NCBI GenBank assembly: GCA_029465975.1
Contig: CM055728.1
Coordinates: forward strand, 29,232,052-29,296,051
DNA from: Dallia pectoralis
Taxonomy: Eukaryota; Chordata; Actinopteri; Esociformes; Umbridae
DNA length: 64,000 nucleotides
Direction of reading: 5' to 3'
The translations under genes were made by a program, and so were the position numbers. Positions 1-12,821 of the stretch are shown here, in pieces; positions within the stretch are counted from its first letter, which is position 1; each line of letters begins with the position of its first letter. The notes under the pieces were generated by a model, which saw nothing but the letters and a program-made list of their open reading frames with translations, searched no databases and was not told the origin of the DNA.

Positions 1-1077
1 CCTGTAAGTTAAACCAAACAATGAGTGCAGTGTGGCAGGGATCCGTATCCTACTGAAAGAGGCCACTCAGGGAATACCATTTCCATGAAGGTGTGTACCA
101 TTGTCTGCAACAATGTTAGGTAGGTGGCACAACGCATCAGACAGGACAAATTATGCCCAGAGCATCTAACTCCACTGGCTTGTCTTTTTCCCACAGTGCA
201 TTCTGGTGCCCGGACTTCCCCAGCTAAACGGCACAAACCCACACTGACGTTCAAGTGATGTAAACGATGATAGTGATGATAACAAGAATCATCGGGCCAG
301 GAAACCTTCTAATTCTTTCACTTCGAGTTCCACGCTCGGGCGCTCATTGTAGGTGTTTTAAACATTGGTCAGGGGTCATCATGGGCACTCTGACTGGTTT
401 GCAGCTACGCAGCCACATTCACAGCTGGGTGTGATGCACTGTGTGTTGTGACACATTCCTCCCGTAACCATTAACATATTCTGTGACTTGTGCCACAGTA
501 GACAGTCCTGCCCCAAATGCAACACCTGCACTAAGCCAGCATTTCCTCAGCAAGATGCTACCATTTCTGGATTGCCTTGTCAACCAAGAGGGTGGCACTT
601 CTGAGAAGCAGCACAAGTTTCCTGGTTCTTGGTTCCTAGAGTCTGAATGTGAACACTAACAATAAGCGTTGACCCAGTGTCAAACTACGTTGGAGGAACG
701 CCAAAACGAAACGGACAGAAGCCTGTGTTCATTCTGCTTCCCGTGAGCCGTACGACCTGGCATTCCAGGGAAAGCCCTGCGGCCATGCCAGTGTCTGGAC
801 TTATTAGCAGAGAGGGAAGTTGACGGGGAGTTTGTCCACAGCCATCCGACCACAATAGAGGGAGATCTGAGCTGCCACTGCCTCTGATGAATCCCCCAAA
901 CTCTGTAGCAGCCCAGAGCGAATGCTTCATTAATGAGGATTCTGCGACTGCTGACGGAGATTAATTGGCAACAGTGCGCAGACTCGTTCTTTGCCCTAAT
1001 CCCTCCCAGCCAGGACGCTGTGCTAATCCACACAGATCTCTATTGGCAATGGCAACCCATTAGTATTGTTCCTGAAT
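1..1077. other. Non-coding stretch, no gene seen
   Basis: No open frame here has splice borders or a protein family I recognise. The part around 890-1010 is unique-looking and carries two homeodomain-type TAAT cores (near 930 and 960), which could fit a regulatory element, but nothing else supports that. Confidence 0.4.
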
Positions 1078-1278
1078 GGAACAGCATTATGGGAATACCC
1101 TCAGCTTGATGCGGTGAAATGGCCACAAGGAACAGCCTTATGGAAATAGCATCACCTTGATGGGGTGAAATGGCCGCGGGAACAGCCTTATGGGAATACC
1201 AATACCTTGATGGGGTGAAATGGCCACAGGGAACAGCCTTATGGGAATACCCTCACCTTGATGGGGTGAAATGGCCCC
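1078..1278. repeat. 51-bp minisatellite, about 4 copies
   Basis: Four imperfect copies of a unit of about 51 bp run head to tail, each starting GGAACAGCCTTATGGGAATA and ending in GGTGAAATGGCC. Copies differ by a few substitutions and a 1-bp indel. No coding role is apparent. Confidence 0.85.
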
Positions 1279-3087
1279 TTATGGTCAAGACATGGTGGCT
1301 GAAGACATGCAAGGATTTTGACTGATTCTCACAATCACAAAGCCAGATAGTTCCCTTTAAGCACAGCCCTGACCCCACCCAGAGGGATTGACTCTTGTCT
1401 GGGCTTTGTGGGTTCTCTCAGAATCGAAACAAACAGATCTCATCATACTGTTCAAAGAGATGCAGGCTCCAAACAAATTATTTGAACCACTTCTAAAATG
1501 TTCCCCAAACTTAGAAAAATCTAAATCCTACCAAAATAAAAAGCTGATCATTAGCTTTAGCTGCTGTATTCATGCATGAGAATAGTTGTTGAAATCGGTG
1601 ACCAAGACATCTGACATTTGACTCTGAGAACCAAATTGATTGGTTTAGCCTTTTGGGGTGGATTGGTCAAGGGCAACCAGGGTCAAACTGTGCAGCTCGG
1701 AAAAAGAAGAAACAAAGCGGGAGAGAGGAAAAGAGAGAAAGAGGCGAGGTGACAGATGGACTTGACCATGGGACATGTCACAGTGAGATGAGAAGATACA
1801 GAAGCCATTTTGTCATGACAAGAGCAGATTGGGAAACCCTAAGTGAGCGAGTGTGTGTTTGCATACAAGTGTTTAAAACAAATGACAGGAGAAAAGTGGA
1901 CGGGAAGAGAGCTGCATCTCAAAACAGCAGGGAGAGGCTGAATAAAACCGATTCACCATCTCTATCTCTCCCAAACTACCATTACACACCCTAGAGCGGA
2001 GACATATTAAAACAATATGCAAGGGGAGAGCCAAGCAGCAGGGCTCATCTGTGCAAACACTCTGCCAGCCCTCCTGGTTAGCAGACTGTTGTACAACAGA
2101 AGGACTGTCTGAGGCTACTGTGTGGCCACAAAGCATTCTGGGGCCACAGCATCTGCATGCAGTGCATGGACTACGGCCAATCAGGTTTGTGCTGTTGAAG
2201 TTCGGCCTGCACAGCCACGCTTGTCCAATGGGCACCATGAATGCCAGTCAGCTTCAAGCAATCAGGCTCTGGGTAAAGTTCAAAGTCAATGTAAATCTGT
2301 GGTCATGTGTGAAATGAGTACTATCAGCCTCAGGTCAGGTGGTCCTGGTTGGTTCAGCAACAACCACCAATCCAACTCTCCAGGTTCAAGAGTTTTTTCC
2401 CCCGACTGGTGCTACCAACTTTTTCCATTTGAGTGCACCAGCGTGTGATTTGGTTGAAATCAAATATTCACAACAGATTTCTAAACCACTCTAGTCTGTG
2501 TGAATCTTATTTTCTATGTGTAATCTGTCCCCGTTACCTGTACAAAATGATCTGCAGTGTATTATTTGGGAACCCAAAACACTTGGCTAGATTGCTGAAT
2601 AGGCTGTATGATGCCATATTGCTGACTATTTACCATAAACACACTGTTTATAACTAAATAGTCTGTGTAGTAAATGTTGTTTTAAGTACGTACGCTAGAA
2701 CCAACATGAAGTGGTTTAATATTTGTACTTGGTTTCAACTGGAACAAAAGTCATGTACAGAGTAGGCCTACTGTGGCATTATTTACTGTTAGCAATGATA
2801 AAGAGTGTTAACTACTTTATGTTTGTATGACACTACAGCTTTACTAGGGAAGTTATTAGGTGGCTATCAGCATAATTTAATTGCTTGTAAATGTACATCC
2901 TGTATTCTCGCCCACAGAGGCAGCCCAAATAGGAAGTTCTTGTTGGTTCTTGTTAGCTAGCGATTGTTTGACAATTCCAAATGTGACCCTTCTTCATCCT
3001 TGGCGTTCCCCTTTTATTTGAGTTCATGACTACGTTCTTGTGAGTCTCAACCCGATATCCAGTTGTACATATAACATTTCCTAATGT

Positions 3088-3170
3088 GGCAGGAATAAGC
3101 GACGCCATGCGATTGAACTAGTCAACGTCATGTGACTGGAATAGTCGACGTCATGTGACAGGACTAAGCA
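3088..3170. repeat. Short degenerate tandem repeat with ACGTCATGTGAC core
   Basis: Two to three imperfect copies of a unit of about 27 bp share the core ACGTCATGTGAC (near 3126 and 3149), with looser relatives on either side. The core resembles a CRE half-site joined to an E-box-like ATGTGAC. Any regulatory role is inference. Confidence 0.5.
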
Positions 3171-3650
3171 ATGCCCAATTGAATACCTTAAAATTCTGGT
3201 GGCAGATCTCGACGACGTCAGGTGGCGGAACTCGACAACGTCAACATCATGTTGGTTAAGTATGAGCTCACTACTTCCCGATTGATGATGAATAACTGCA
3301 GGTTTAAAAAACGCTGCAGTGGCACCAGGTAATGAAAGCGGTCATTTTTTTGTTTATCGTGTGTAGTAGTAATGACCTGTAATTGTGTAATAACTCACTC
3401 ACCCAGCCGCAGACAGCATAAAGGGGATCTTGGACAAAAGCACATTAGTCATATGCATATCTACAACTTCAATGAATGATGCCAATGTCCGAGGTGAAAC
3501 GGAAAATCTAAAATTAAACTTGTTCAAGCACAAATACATTTCTTGTCAGCACCCCTAAAAATAAGAATAAAAACGAAAAAGAAAAAATATTATAATTAAT
3601 TAATTATTATTTTTAATCATGTTTTGTGCTCTAACACTAAAACCCAAACA

Positions 3651-3815
3651 TTTAGCCTGGAACCCCCCAATCCCCAGTTCATCTCTAACTCAGCACAACA
3701 TTATGTGTGGGATTTAGCCTGGAACCCCCCGGTCATCTGTAACTCAGCACAACATTATGTGTGGGATTTAGCCTGGAACCCCCCAATCCCCAGCTAATCT
3801 CTAAATCAGCACATT
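3651..3815. repeat. Approximately 60-bp tandem repeat, 2.5 copies
   Basis: A unit beginning TTTAGCCTGGAACCCCCC and ending near AACATTATGTGTGGGA occurs three times, starting near 3651, 3713 and 3768. The middle copy has a short deletion and the last is truncated. Confidence 0.8.
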
Positions 3816-4622
3816 ATTAAACACTGTTTAATAAGGATCTCTGCTGCTTGGTACAGAATGTTCCTCTTTCTCCACTTGACTCTTCACCACAGAGACAGAA
3901 TGTAACTGAGCCATGTGTTGCTCCACTTCCTGGTCGGCCAAGTTTACCTTTGGCTCAACTAGGTGACTCACAGCAATACTTACTGATCTTAGGGAACCAG
4001 GGAATGAACTCAGCACGCACACTTTCCCAATTCTAAACATTTACAGGGTCCTTAAACTACAGGACGACAGTATCTGTAACAACAGATACGGTTATTACCA
4101 GAAACATGTTAATTCCATTCATAGCGGAGATTCTCGCAGCAGTTATGCAAATGGTTTAACAACTTAACTCTTTAGGGCTTAATTAAATTGCAGGATACTG
4201 GGTAGCAGAGCAGACACGATTACAGGGTGTTTTATTACGGCCTTGGATCATATCTCTGAACTTCTAGTCCATATTCCCCAGAGCAAATAGACAACACCAT
4301 ACATGAGAAATAGCACTGTGGTACTGGGCCTCTATAATGATTGTTCCTGCTAGAAACAATAAAAGCTTCAAATGCAGTAATCTTAAAGCTAAATTGGTAG
4401 TTTGTGGTTAGTCCAATTCTAAGCAGCTGCAATTGTGTAAGTAAACAACACATAAGCAGACATACAAACACAGTACACATAGATTGTTGCCGTCCCGTGT
4501 ATAAAAATACATCTTCAAATCATTCATTTAAGTTGCTGCAAACAATTCAAAACTCGTCCCACAACACATCTGCACAAACAACACAACGTTTCAGAGGACG
4601 AAAGATCGTTATTTAGCTGGAT

Positions 4623-4735
4623 CCCCAGAGAGAGAGGGGGGAAGAGAGAGAGAGAGAGGTTGAAGAGAGAGGGGGAGAGGAGGGAGAGGGGGGCTAGTAC
4701 GAGAGAGAGGGAGAGAGAGGAGAGAGAGAGTTGTA
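4623..4735. repeat. Purine-rich (GA)n tract
   Basis: About 110 bases of almost pure GA/GGA on the plus strand, consistent with a decayed GA microsatellite. Confidence 0.85.
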
Positions 4736-7700
4736 TCAATGCCAAGTTGTAAATGGAAAATCAACCAGCCAGGCTGTGACTGAGCAGAGACAGAGAGAAG
4801 CTCAACGCATCAGACTGATCTGGAGGATGTGTTTGTTGTGTTTGGGTCACCTCGCCCCTGACGTAGGCTGTGTGGTCCGCCGTGCTCTACTGTTGCTTTT
4901 AAGGGAAACATATTTCATTAGACGTAGACCCAGCAGTCTAATAAAAAACACATGATCTCCTTATTCGTTGCTTTACCCTCCTGCTGTGCATCTCCCCCAC
5001 GATGTAACATCCGGACGAGTGTGCCAAGTCCATGTTTAGAATAGATGGTAGAGGTAGCCTGATACTGAGTAAACGTAGTGTAAACACATCCCAAAAATAC
5101 ACCAGACAGATGCAATACAAATACTACTCAGGGGCCAAATTACCAGTAAATGCATGCAAAACATCACCTAAAGTACACAAATTCACTGTACCAGAAATAC
5201 GAACAGAGAGCTGATTGGCTGCAGATCTACTTCAGATTTGGTTGCATTTGGTTGGTCAAAACATCACATCGAATTATTCCCACTCTGCTGACTATAGAAA
5301 CAAACATACTGGAACCGTTTTGTCCAGCATTCTATAATTATGTGGTTTAGAAGACAGCAATTATAAATATTCCCATTTAATCGAACCCAGAACAGTGAGC
5401 AGTCAGTCTCATTGAGCCGTCTCAGTCTCCCATATACATGGATGTTTGACAGGAAACACTTAAACACTTAAAGAAAACAATAGAGACATGTTGCCGAACA
5501 ATCAAAAATATATATACTCCATTTAGCCAAATTAACTGTACTGAAATATGTAGTACAAATACAACCATTAGGCCTATATACGAAAACTATACAAAAATTA
5601 TACAAAACTCGATTTAATGACACATGGTAAATGTTGAAATAATGCTAATGAATTCATGTGCTCATGGTGTCCTATAGTTAAATTAATATCTAAATCTTAT
5701 CTCCGTTTCATTTAAGTAGGATTATTTTGTGACATTCCATCCTCTCCGGCTCCTAGTGTAATGGCTCTGGTCTGCCCGAATACACAGCACTGTTAAACAG
5801 ACCAGGGAAAACATTGCGGATATCTGCGTACGAGGACATTTTTAATACCCATCGAATCACAGGGAATGTTTGTAAAGCCAATTACCAGCCTTTGTCCATC
5901 CATCGACCTTCCGGTCAACATTGTTCAAAACACACAAAAGCTTTACTTCAAAGAAATTGCATTAAAAATGTGCGTTTGTTTTGTTTTCGTTTTTTATGTG
6001 CACATCACAAAAAAAGTCTGTTTTTGGTCAGCCAGACAAACAGCCACAGACCAGTTTGAGGGCCTGAGCATTAAGATTGGGAGGCCAGCATTGTGTTCTT
6101 TCCTATAGGTCACCGCATTGGTGAGAACAACAAAGAAGCTGTCATTGTGTTTCAGTCAGATTGATACGGGATGTAGAAAGAGATGGTAAAGAAAAATGAC
6201 CAGATAAATCTCACCATCTGAGATAAAGGGGACAAAAGCAATCCTTAATGTTGGATCTAACCACCAGACCCTCTCTAAATCCCCTACACCGAGAACAAAG
6301 ATGAGAAACAGAAATTGTGAGAAACTTAGCTGACTTGGCAATAAACCCCGTGCATTAGAACCTGATATCCATTAATACGACTGGCAGAGGGACGAGATGT
6401 CTGGAGGTTGGTTGTTAGTTTCATTGTATTTGGCTCTGTAGTTGTCCAGCACTTGGAGACATGTAAGAATAAAGTGCAGACAGAGAATTTTCATCAGTTT
6501 TTGTATCTGGAAAATATTACGATGGGTAAACAAATGTGTAGTTCTGGTCCCATATCCCGACCACACAATGACTACCAGCCCAGTGACTTTACCGGCCCAA
6601 ACGATTTTACAAACCAAGTGAATTTTACCGGCCCTGTGACTTAAATAATCTGTTCGATTTGTGGTTAGTTTAGACTGTTTTTTCTGATAGCTTTAAGCCC
6701 GATATAAATTTTTAATAAATGACATTATTTTGGAGTGCCATGAGTGAAGAATATGGGGAAATAAATACACACTGATCATAAACAGAGCTGTAATGTGAAA
6801 AGGTTAATCTGATATGGACATAAATACCCTCCAATAAAAGCAGTCAGTCTGAACTTTGACCTAATAATACTTGTTCAATATATATTACAAAGTGGTGGAA
6901 CACAAAGCCAAAACAAAACACTTGCCACTGTCCGATCTCTTTTGAACCTCATTGGAACTTGACACTATAATGCAGACACAGCAATTTCCAGCAATGACAA
7001 GTGTTCATCCAGACTACAAGGTTGTTTAGGCACGTCTTTTAGTGAGGGAATGCTAGCAACTGTGATTGAAGTAGCGTGTATAGCTCAGCTGGGCTCACTA
7101 GCATGTGTTCATGCAGAGGGGGCCTAAAGACGAGCCTGGACACAGCCCTTAGCCATGGTACATTGCCCTATACCACAAACCCAGTAGCAACTGCTATTAC
7201 TACCTAGTTACCAACACAATTAGAGCAGTGAAACATGATGTGATGTCATACCCGGCCTAATTGACATCAGCGTTTAGGATTTGAACCCTCCCTGTTGATA
7301 ACAAAATATAGCAACTGCAACTTTCAGGAATATACATGTCATAGAGGATGGCATTTTCCGTTGACTCGAAAACGTTCACAAGCTAAACATTTTGGTTTAT
7401 TGCTTCACATTTCAAAAGTCGTGACGTGTGGTCATTATGAATTGACATTAACTATTAATGCTATAGAAAAGAATTCAACAGTTTTTGTGCTTCCTCGTAT
7501 TTCACACCCAGATGCTGACAGATTTCTTTGTGGTCTGGCTTGGATGTTTGCACAATCCCCTCTAGCTCAACATTGACCAGACGGAGCTGCTCTTCCACTA
7601 GGGAAAGTTCAGTACACTCTAAGACTTCTCAATCAAGGTTAAAAAAGTTTATCTCACCTTCTCAAACGTTGACATGAACGTAGACAAACCAGTAAGAACG

Positions 7701-9011
7701 TGATTTGAGGTTGGAAAAAAAGAAGAAGTGGAATTAGTTTCGAGGTCTATAATTGAGAATCTCTACAGGATTCCGCAAACAGGAAGCAGTGCAACCCACT
7801 CTTGGTAGGGCTCCCTGCTTGTACCCAAAACACGTGCCCCTTATCACGCTCCTTGTCTACAGAGCAGAGAGGGAAATGACTATTCCAAAAAATATTTTGA
7901 AAACATTCGACTCCACAAGAACCCAAGACATCTTGTTTTTACAAAAAGGTCTTATTTTCTGTGTGCACAACAGATATACAAACAATTGTCTTATAGTTCT
8001 CACACATTAACCGAACTATAGGCTGTGTATCCTGGACAGTTCTCTCTATGGGTTAATGGTTATTATTTGCATGCCCCACCTGTCAGCTTTTTACAGGAAC
8101 ACGAGTGAGCAATTTGTTATTTTTTTTTCCTCCTGATTCCAACTTTAAATGCCTCCAGAATAACATGATGACACCAAGACGGGGTGAAACAGTGCACATT
8201 AAGTTATGTGAATGTTTTCTCAACCTATCCCACCACAGAAAGCTGAACTGTTTTTCTTTGTGTGTGTCTTTCCTTGTTCCTTCTCCCGAAATCACCTTTT
8301 TCTAATAGGCCAAAAAAAGACCAACAAAGAACCAGGCCCTTGGTCTCTAGACATGGTTTAACCCTTTAACCCTAAATCATCTCCATACCCCAGAGGGTAA
8401 TGAACGTCCCTTGATTACTCCGGAGGTGGAAAGACAAGTTCTCGATAAGCCTAACGCAGAAGCTCATTACCTTTAATGAAAAGAACATGTTAATAGGAAG
8501 CCATATATTTAACGAGGCCAGCCTCAGCTGAGAATACGCTGTTGCCTGCAGCACAATTCAACTTCCATACTGAGACTTCCAACAAAGCCATGCTGTCATG
8601 GCTTTTAAATAAAACCGTTTATTTAACAACAGACACGCATTCGTAAATGGCAACACCCCTTACATAGACGTCTCCTAAACGACCGTGATGGATAGTCTCA
8701 GACGGACACGCAATAGAGAGAGATGATGCTTCACAAGAAGATACATTATCAGTGAACAACAGGATGTACTGTCACATTGCATCTGTTTAACAGCAAAACT
8801 GTCAATAATTATTTTAATATATATAGTATTTTTGAGTGACGTTCTGAGATTTAGGACCAGAGGGGCGTCCATCTCCACTCTGGTTAGTGCCCACTTGTAG
8901 ACCTCACAGGCAAAGGTTGAGTTGATTGTGCACCACCACACCCCCAAAGCACAAGAATGTACCATGAGGCCAGAACAGCTGCTACTAGAGTGACTGATGG
9001 GATGGGCAACC

Positions 9012-9674
9012 TGAATACCTCCTCATGTTCCAATGGACGGAGTGGTGGAACCAAAATACCTCCTTATGTTCCAATGGACGGAGTGGTGGAACCAAAATAC
9101 CTCCTTATGTTCCAATGGACAGAGTGGTGGAACCAAAATACCTCCTTATGTTCCAATGGACGGAGTGGTGGAACCAAAATACCTCCTTATGTTCCAATGG
9201 ACGGAGTGGTGGAACCAAAATACCTCCTTATGTTCCAATGGACGGAGTGGTGGAACCAAAATACCTCCTTATGTTCCAATGGACGGAGTGGTGGAACCAA
9301 AATACCTCCTTATGTTCCAATGGACGGAGTGGTGGAACCAAAATACCTCCTTATGTTCCAATGGACGGAGTGGTGGAACCAAAATACCTCCTTATGTTCC
9401 AATGGACGGAGTGGTGGAACCAAAATACCTCCTCATGTTCCAATGGACGGAGTGGTGGAACCAAAATACCTCCTTATGTTCCAATGGACGGAGTGGTGGA
9501 ACCAAAATACCTCCTTATGTTCCAATGGACGGAGTGGTGGAACCAAAATACCTCCTTATGTTCCAATGGACGGAGTGGTGGAACCAAAATACCTCCTTAT
9601 GTTCCAATGGACGGAGTGGTGGAACCAAAATACCTCCATATGTTCCAATGGACGGAGTGGTGGAACCAAAATAC
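9012..9674. repeat. 41-bp minisatellite, left part, about 16 copies
   Basis: The unit GTTCCAATGGACGGAGTGGT, followed by GGAACCAAAATACCTCCTTAT, repeats about 16 times with very few differences. Because 41 is not a multiple of three and the unit has no stop codon in any plus frame, long repetitive open frames of up to 283 codons appear; I do not regard them as genes. The array is interrupted at 9674 by a hAT insertion and resumes at 10795. Confidence 0.95.
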
Positions 9675-10786
9675 TAGGGATGCACCGAAATGAAAATTCT
9701 TGGCCGAAACCGAAAACCGAAAAAGAGGAAACCAAGACCGAAAACCGAAAACCGAAACACCGAAATAAATTATGCCAATTATTAATACCATTGCATTTAT
9801 GGATATGAGGCACCAAGGGCGTAGGTTTGGTCTCAGCTTCGGTGGGGACATCTCTCCCCCCTCATCCGACAAGTGAACTTTTACTGAGAATAATGTGATT
9901 ATTTTTGCGTTTAGTTGAGACAATAGCCTGTTGCTTTTAGATGGTAATGCTGTTTGTCAGATTCAATATATTGTAGCGACCCTGGTGGTGCCACTACTCC
10001 GCCCCTACTAATGGGATATCCCAAATAGGCCACATTACATCAGCAAAATATACACAGGAAACATTTCCACTGTTTATTGTGACTGTAAGATTCTAACATA
10101 TGGGGTATGTATTAACAGAAAGCACTGGTAACTTTACTGTTGTCTTCAGTCACTCTCCTGTGTACTTATAGCGTGTCAGATAACTCCCCTCCCCTAGGTT
10201 TTTTAGCCAATCAAATTACGGCGTTTCTAGTACCGTCCCCCTGGCTCTGCGGTCGGAATTGACCCAAATCGCTTCACAAACTCATAACGGAGTTCGCTAA
10301 AATATTAGTGGGGACAATTTAGTCATGTTAAAATGTTGTTGGGGACATGTCCCCAGCGTCCGTCCCCCCTAAACCATGTGAGGCATTTTCTTGCAGGATA
10401 TCACTGAACATATCAGACAACGAGGGTGCATGCCCCTCATCTAGTGCAGAGACAAGTCTTTTTTTGTGCGCTCTGATCTCCGTGCGCAGGCTGCTCCGTG
10501 CCCTACTGCTCCGTGCGCTATTGTTCCGTCTCCACGCGGGTTCTCCGCATCCATCGCCGCCTGGATCATTTCTCGTGCGCGCTGCTTTATTTCTGCATCC
10601 AAGTAATGGTCTTTATAACGCGGATCAAGTACAGTCGCGATGAAGTGCAGAGGATCCGAATAGATCACAACATATTTCGGCCGTATTGTTTCGGTGATAA
10701 AAGTGTTTCGGCCGAAAACCGAAAATGCCCTTTTGGGCCATTTTCGGCCGAAAATTTTCGGTGGCCGAATATTCGGTGCATCCCTA
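9675..10786 (-). mobile_element. hAT-type DNA transposon, internally deleted
   Basis: The element is bounded by 15-bp terminal inverted repeats, TAGGGATGCACCGAA at the left and its exact complement at the right. It is flanked by a perfect 8-bp target duplication, CAAAATAC, at 9667-9674 and 10787-10794. Eight-bp duplications are the hAT hallmark. Subterminal regions are rich in GGCCGAAA-type repeats, as in this family. On the minus strand around 10560-10680 an open frame contains FIATVLDPRYKDHY followed by an alternating charged helix, which matches the C-terminal part of hAT (ZBED-like) transposases. The rest of the transposase is missing, so the copy cannot move by itself. Its middle (about 9808-10378) looks like a separate nested insertion. 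Confidence 0.88.
9808..10378. mobile_element. Possible second element nested inside the hAT copy
   Basis: The interior of the hAT copy begins with GGGCGTAGGTTTGGTCTC and GGTGGGGACAT, and ends with GGGGACATGTCCCC then CCCCCCTAAACC. The two ends are roughly inverted relative to each other. A similar GGCGTA...GGGGGACACGTCCCC sequence occurs near 17200, so this is probably a separate repeat family. No coding capacity is seen and the borders are approximate. Confidence 0.4.
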
Positions 10787-10794
10787 CAAAATAC

Positions 10795-11235
10795 CCCCTT
10801 ATGTTCCAATGGACGGAGTGGTGGAACCAAAATACCTCCTTATGTTCCAATGGACGGAGTGGTGGAACCAAAATACCTCCTTATGTTCCAATGGACGGAG
10901 TGGTGGAACCAAAATACCTCCTTATGTTCCAATGGACGGAGTGGTGGAACCAAAATACCTCCTTATGTTCCAATGGACGGAGTGGTGGAACCAAAATACC
11001 TCCATATGTTCCAATGGACGGAGTGGTGGAACCAAAACACCTCCTTACAATCCAACTGATCGAGTGGTGGAACCAAAACACCTCCTTACAATCCAACTGA
11101 TCGGGTGGTGGAACCAAAACACCTCCTTACAATCCAACTGATCGGGTAGGGGAACCAAAACACCTCCTTACAATCCAATTGATGGGGTGGTGGAACCAAA
11201 ACACCTCCTTACAATCCAATTGATGGAGAAGAGGA
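10795..11235. repeat. 41-bp minisatellite, right part, about 10 copies
   Basis: This continues the 41-bp array after the hAT insertion. The first six or so copies match the left part closely. From about 11030 the units diverge to a variant with CAATCCAACTGATCGAGTGG, then decay and stop near 11235. This gradient suggests an old right edge and a recently homogenised centre. Confidence 0.93.
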
Positions 11236-11867
11236 AACAAAGTGCCATTTTGAAATGCTCTCAGATATGATACAATTTCCTTGACATGACTGTTGATTCA
11301 CCTTTTTCCAATTGTGAACATAAGTCTCTGACCATTCGGGTCAATGATTCCTAAATGTGGTCATTAAGTACCCCTCACAAGTATCAATAACCTTAGACGG
11401 TGCTTTTGACTTCCAACTATCCAGTTCTATAGCAGGTGTTACTGGGCCTTGCATACAGGTTCCCACCCCTGGTCTGAGGGCGCCCAAAAGAGGAGTATCA
11501 AGGCCAGCTGGCCAGACACACAATCCTCAAATTCCATAAACACTGATGTTCCATGGGAACCCCTAGCTCTCTGGTTTTCTGAGTATAGTCGTTTGTCACT
11601 CTAGGTAACATTTACAGTGGCGAGCTGTCTGTTTATTAAGGGCCAATTAATTTATTGCTTTTATCTTGCTCTCATGGAGATGGGACAAAGGGTTGTCCGT
11701 CAACAGTTAAAAGATCATAAAACTCCCAGAATAAATTTTTCTATGAATTGTGGGAAAACTGGCACGCATAATAAAAAGGGCCCTTATTAAAATCTTCAGA
11801 AGTGAAGCTGTCATATGTGCTAATTGTACAAAGCTTTATCAAAAATCCAAACAGAAACCACAGTTTC
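11236..11867. other. Non-coding spacer between minisatellites
   Basis: About 630 bases without a supported exon or recognisable repeat. Confidence 0.4.
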
Positions 11868-12575
11868 ATTCTATCTGCCTATTGGACCTGCAGTATTTTA
11901 TATCTCATTCTGTCTGCCTATTGGACTAGCAGTATTTTATATCTCATTCTGTCTGCCTATTGGACTAGCAGTATTTTATATCTCATTCTGTCTGCCTATT
12001 GGACCTGCAGTATTTCATATTCCATTCTAGCTGTCTATTGGACCTGTAGTATTTTATATCTCATTCTGTCTGCCTATTGGACCTGCAGTATTTTATTTTT
12101 AATTCTGTCTGCCTATTGGACCTGCAGTATTTTATATTCCATTCTGTCTGCCTATTGGACTAGCAGTATTTTATATCTCATTCTGTCTGCCTATTGGACC
12201 TGCAGTATTTCATATTCCATTCTAGCTGTCTATTGGACCTGTAGTATTTTATATCTCATTCTGTCTGCCTATTGGACCTGCAGTATTTTATATTTAATTC
12301 TGTCTGCCTATTGGACCTGCAGTATTTCATATTCCATTCTGTCTGCCTATTGGACCTGCAGTATTTTATATCTCATTCTGTCTGCCTATTGGACCTGCAG
12401 TATTTTATATCTCATTCTGTCTGCCTATTGGACCTGCAGTATTTCATATTTAATTCTGTCTGCCTATTGGACCTGCAGTATTTCATATTTAATTCTGTCT
12501 GCCTATTGGACCTGCAGTATTTCATATTTAATTCTGTCTGCCGATTGGACCTGCAGTATTTCATATTTTTATTCC
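11868..12575. repeat. 39-bp minisatellite, about 18 copies
   Basis: The unit CTATTGGACCTGCAGTATTT, followed by TATATCTCATTCTGTCTGC, repeats about 18 times. Variants differ at a few positions, such as CTGCAG/TAGCAG and ATCTC/TTAAT. Since 39 is a multiple of three, one plus frame stays open for about 280 codons and encodes a 13-residue hydrophobic repeat. There is no splice context or signal for translation, so I treat it as a repeat only. Confidence 0.95.
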
Positions 12576-12821
12576 AGTCACTTGCAAAATGTGAGCCTTT
12601 TGGCCAAAGAGCCAGACAGTGCAAAGGTTAAAATAAACTGCACTTCAAGTGCTTGAGCTACCCCCGCCCCACCTCTTGACCAGCTAGCAAAGTGAGCCCG
12701 GAATATTCAACCATATAGACGGCGGTGTTGTTTGGCAAAAGCAAATATTTTCTTGTCGGAAACAGCTCGTACAAAAAGCCTTTCACCAGAAATTACAGCA
12801 AAACACACCACTGGGAGGGAG

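Larger units (their letters stand above)
1279..9011. other. Gene-poor non-coding stretch
   Basis: I find no supported exon in these 7.7 kb. The open frames are short, overlap on both strands and lack recognisable protein motifs. The stretch holds two small repeats and a purine-rich tract, listed separately. The rest looks like unique intergenic or long-intron DNA of moderate AT content. A gene whose first exon may lie near 16 kb on the minus strand could have introns here, but I cannot identify its exons. Confidence 0.4.

Noticed and set aside
8957..9808. 283-codon plus-strand open frame
   Set aside because: It is produced entirely by the stop-free 41-bp repeat; all three frames are open and no splice or start context supports it.
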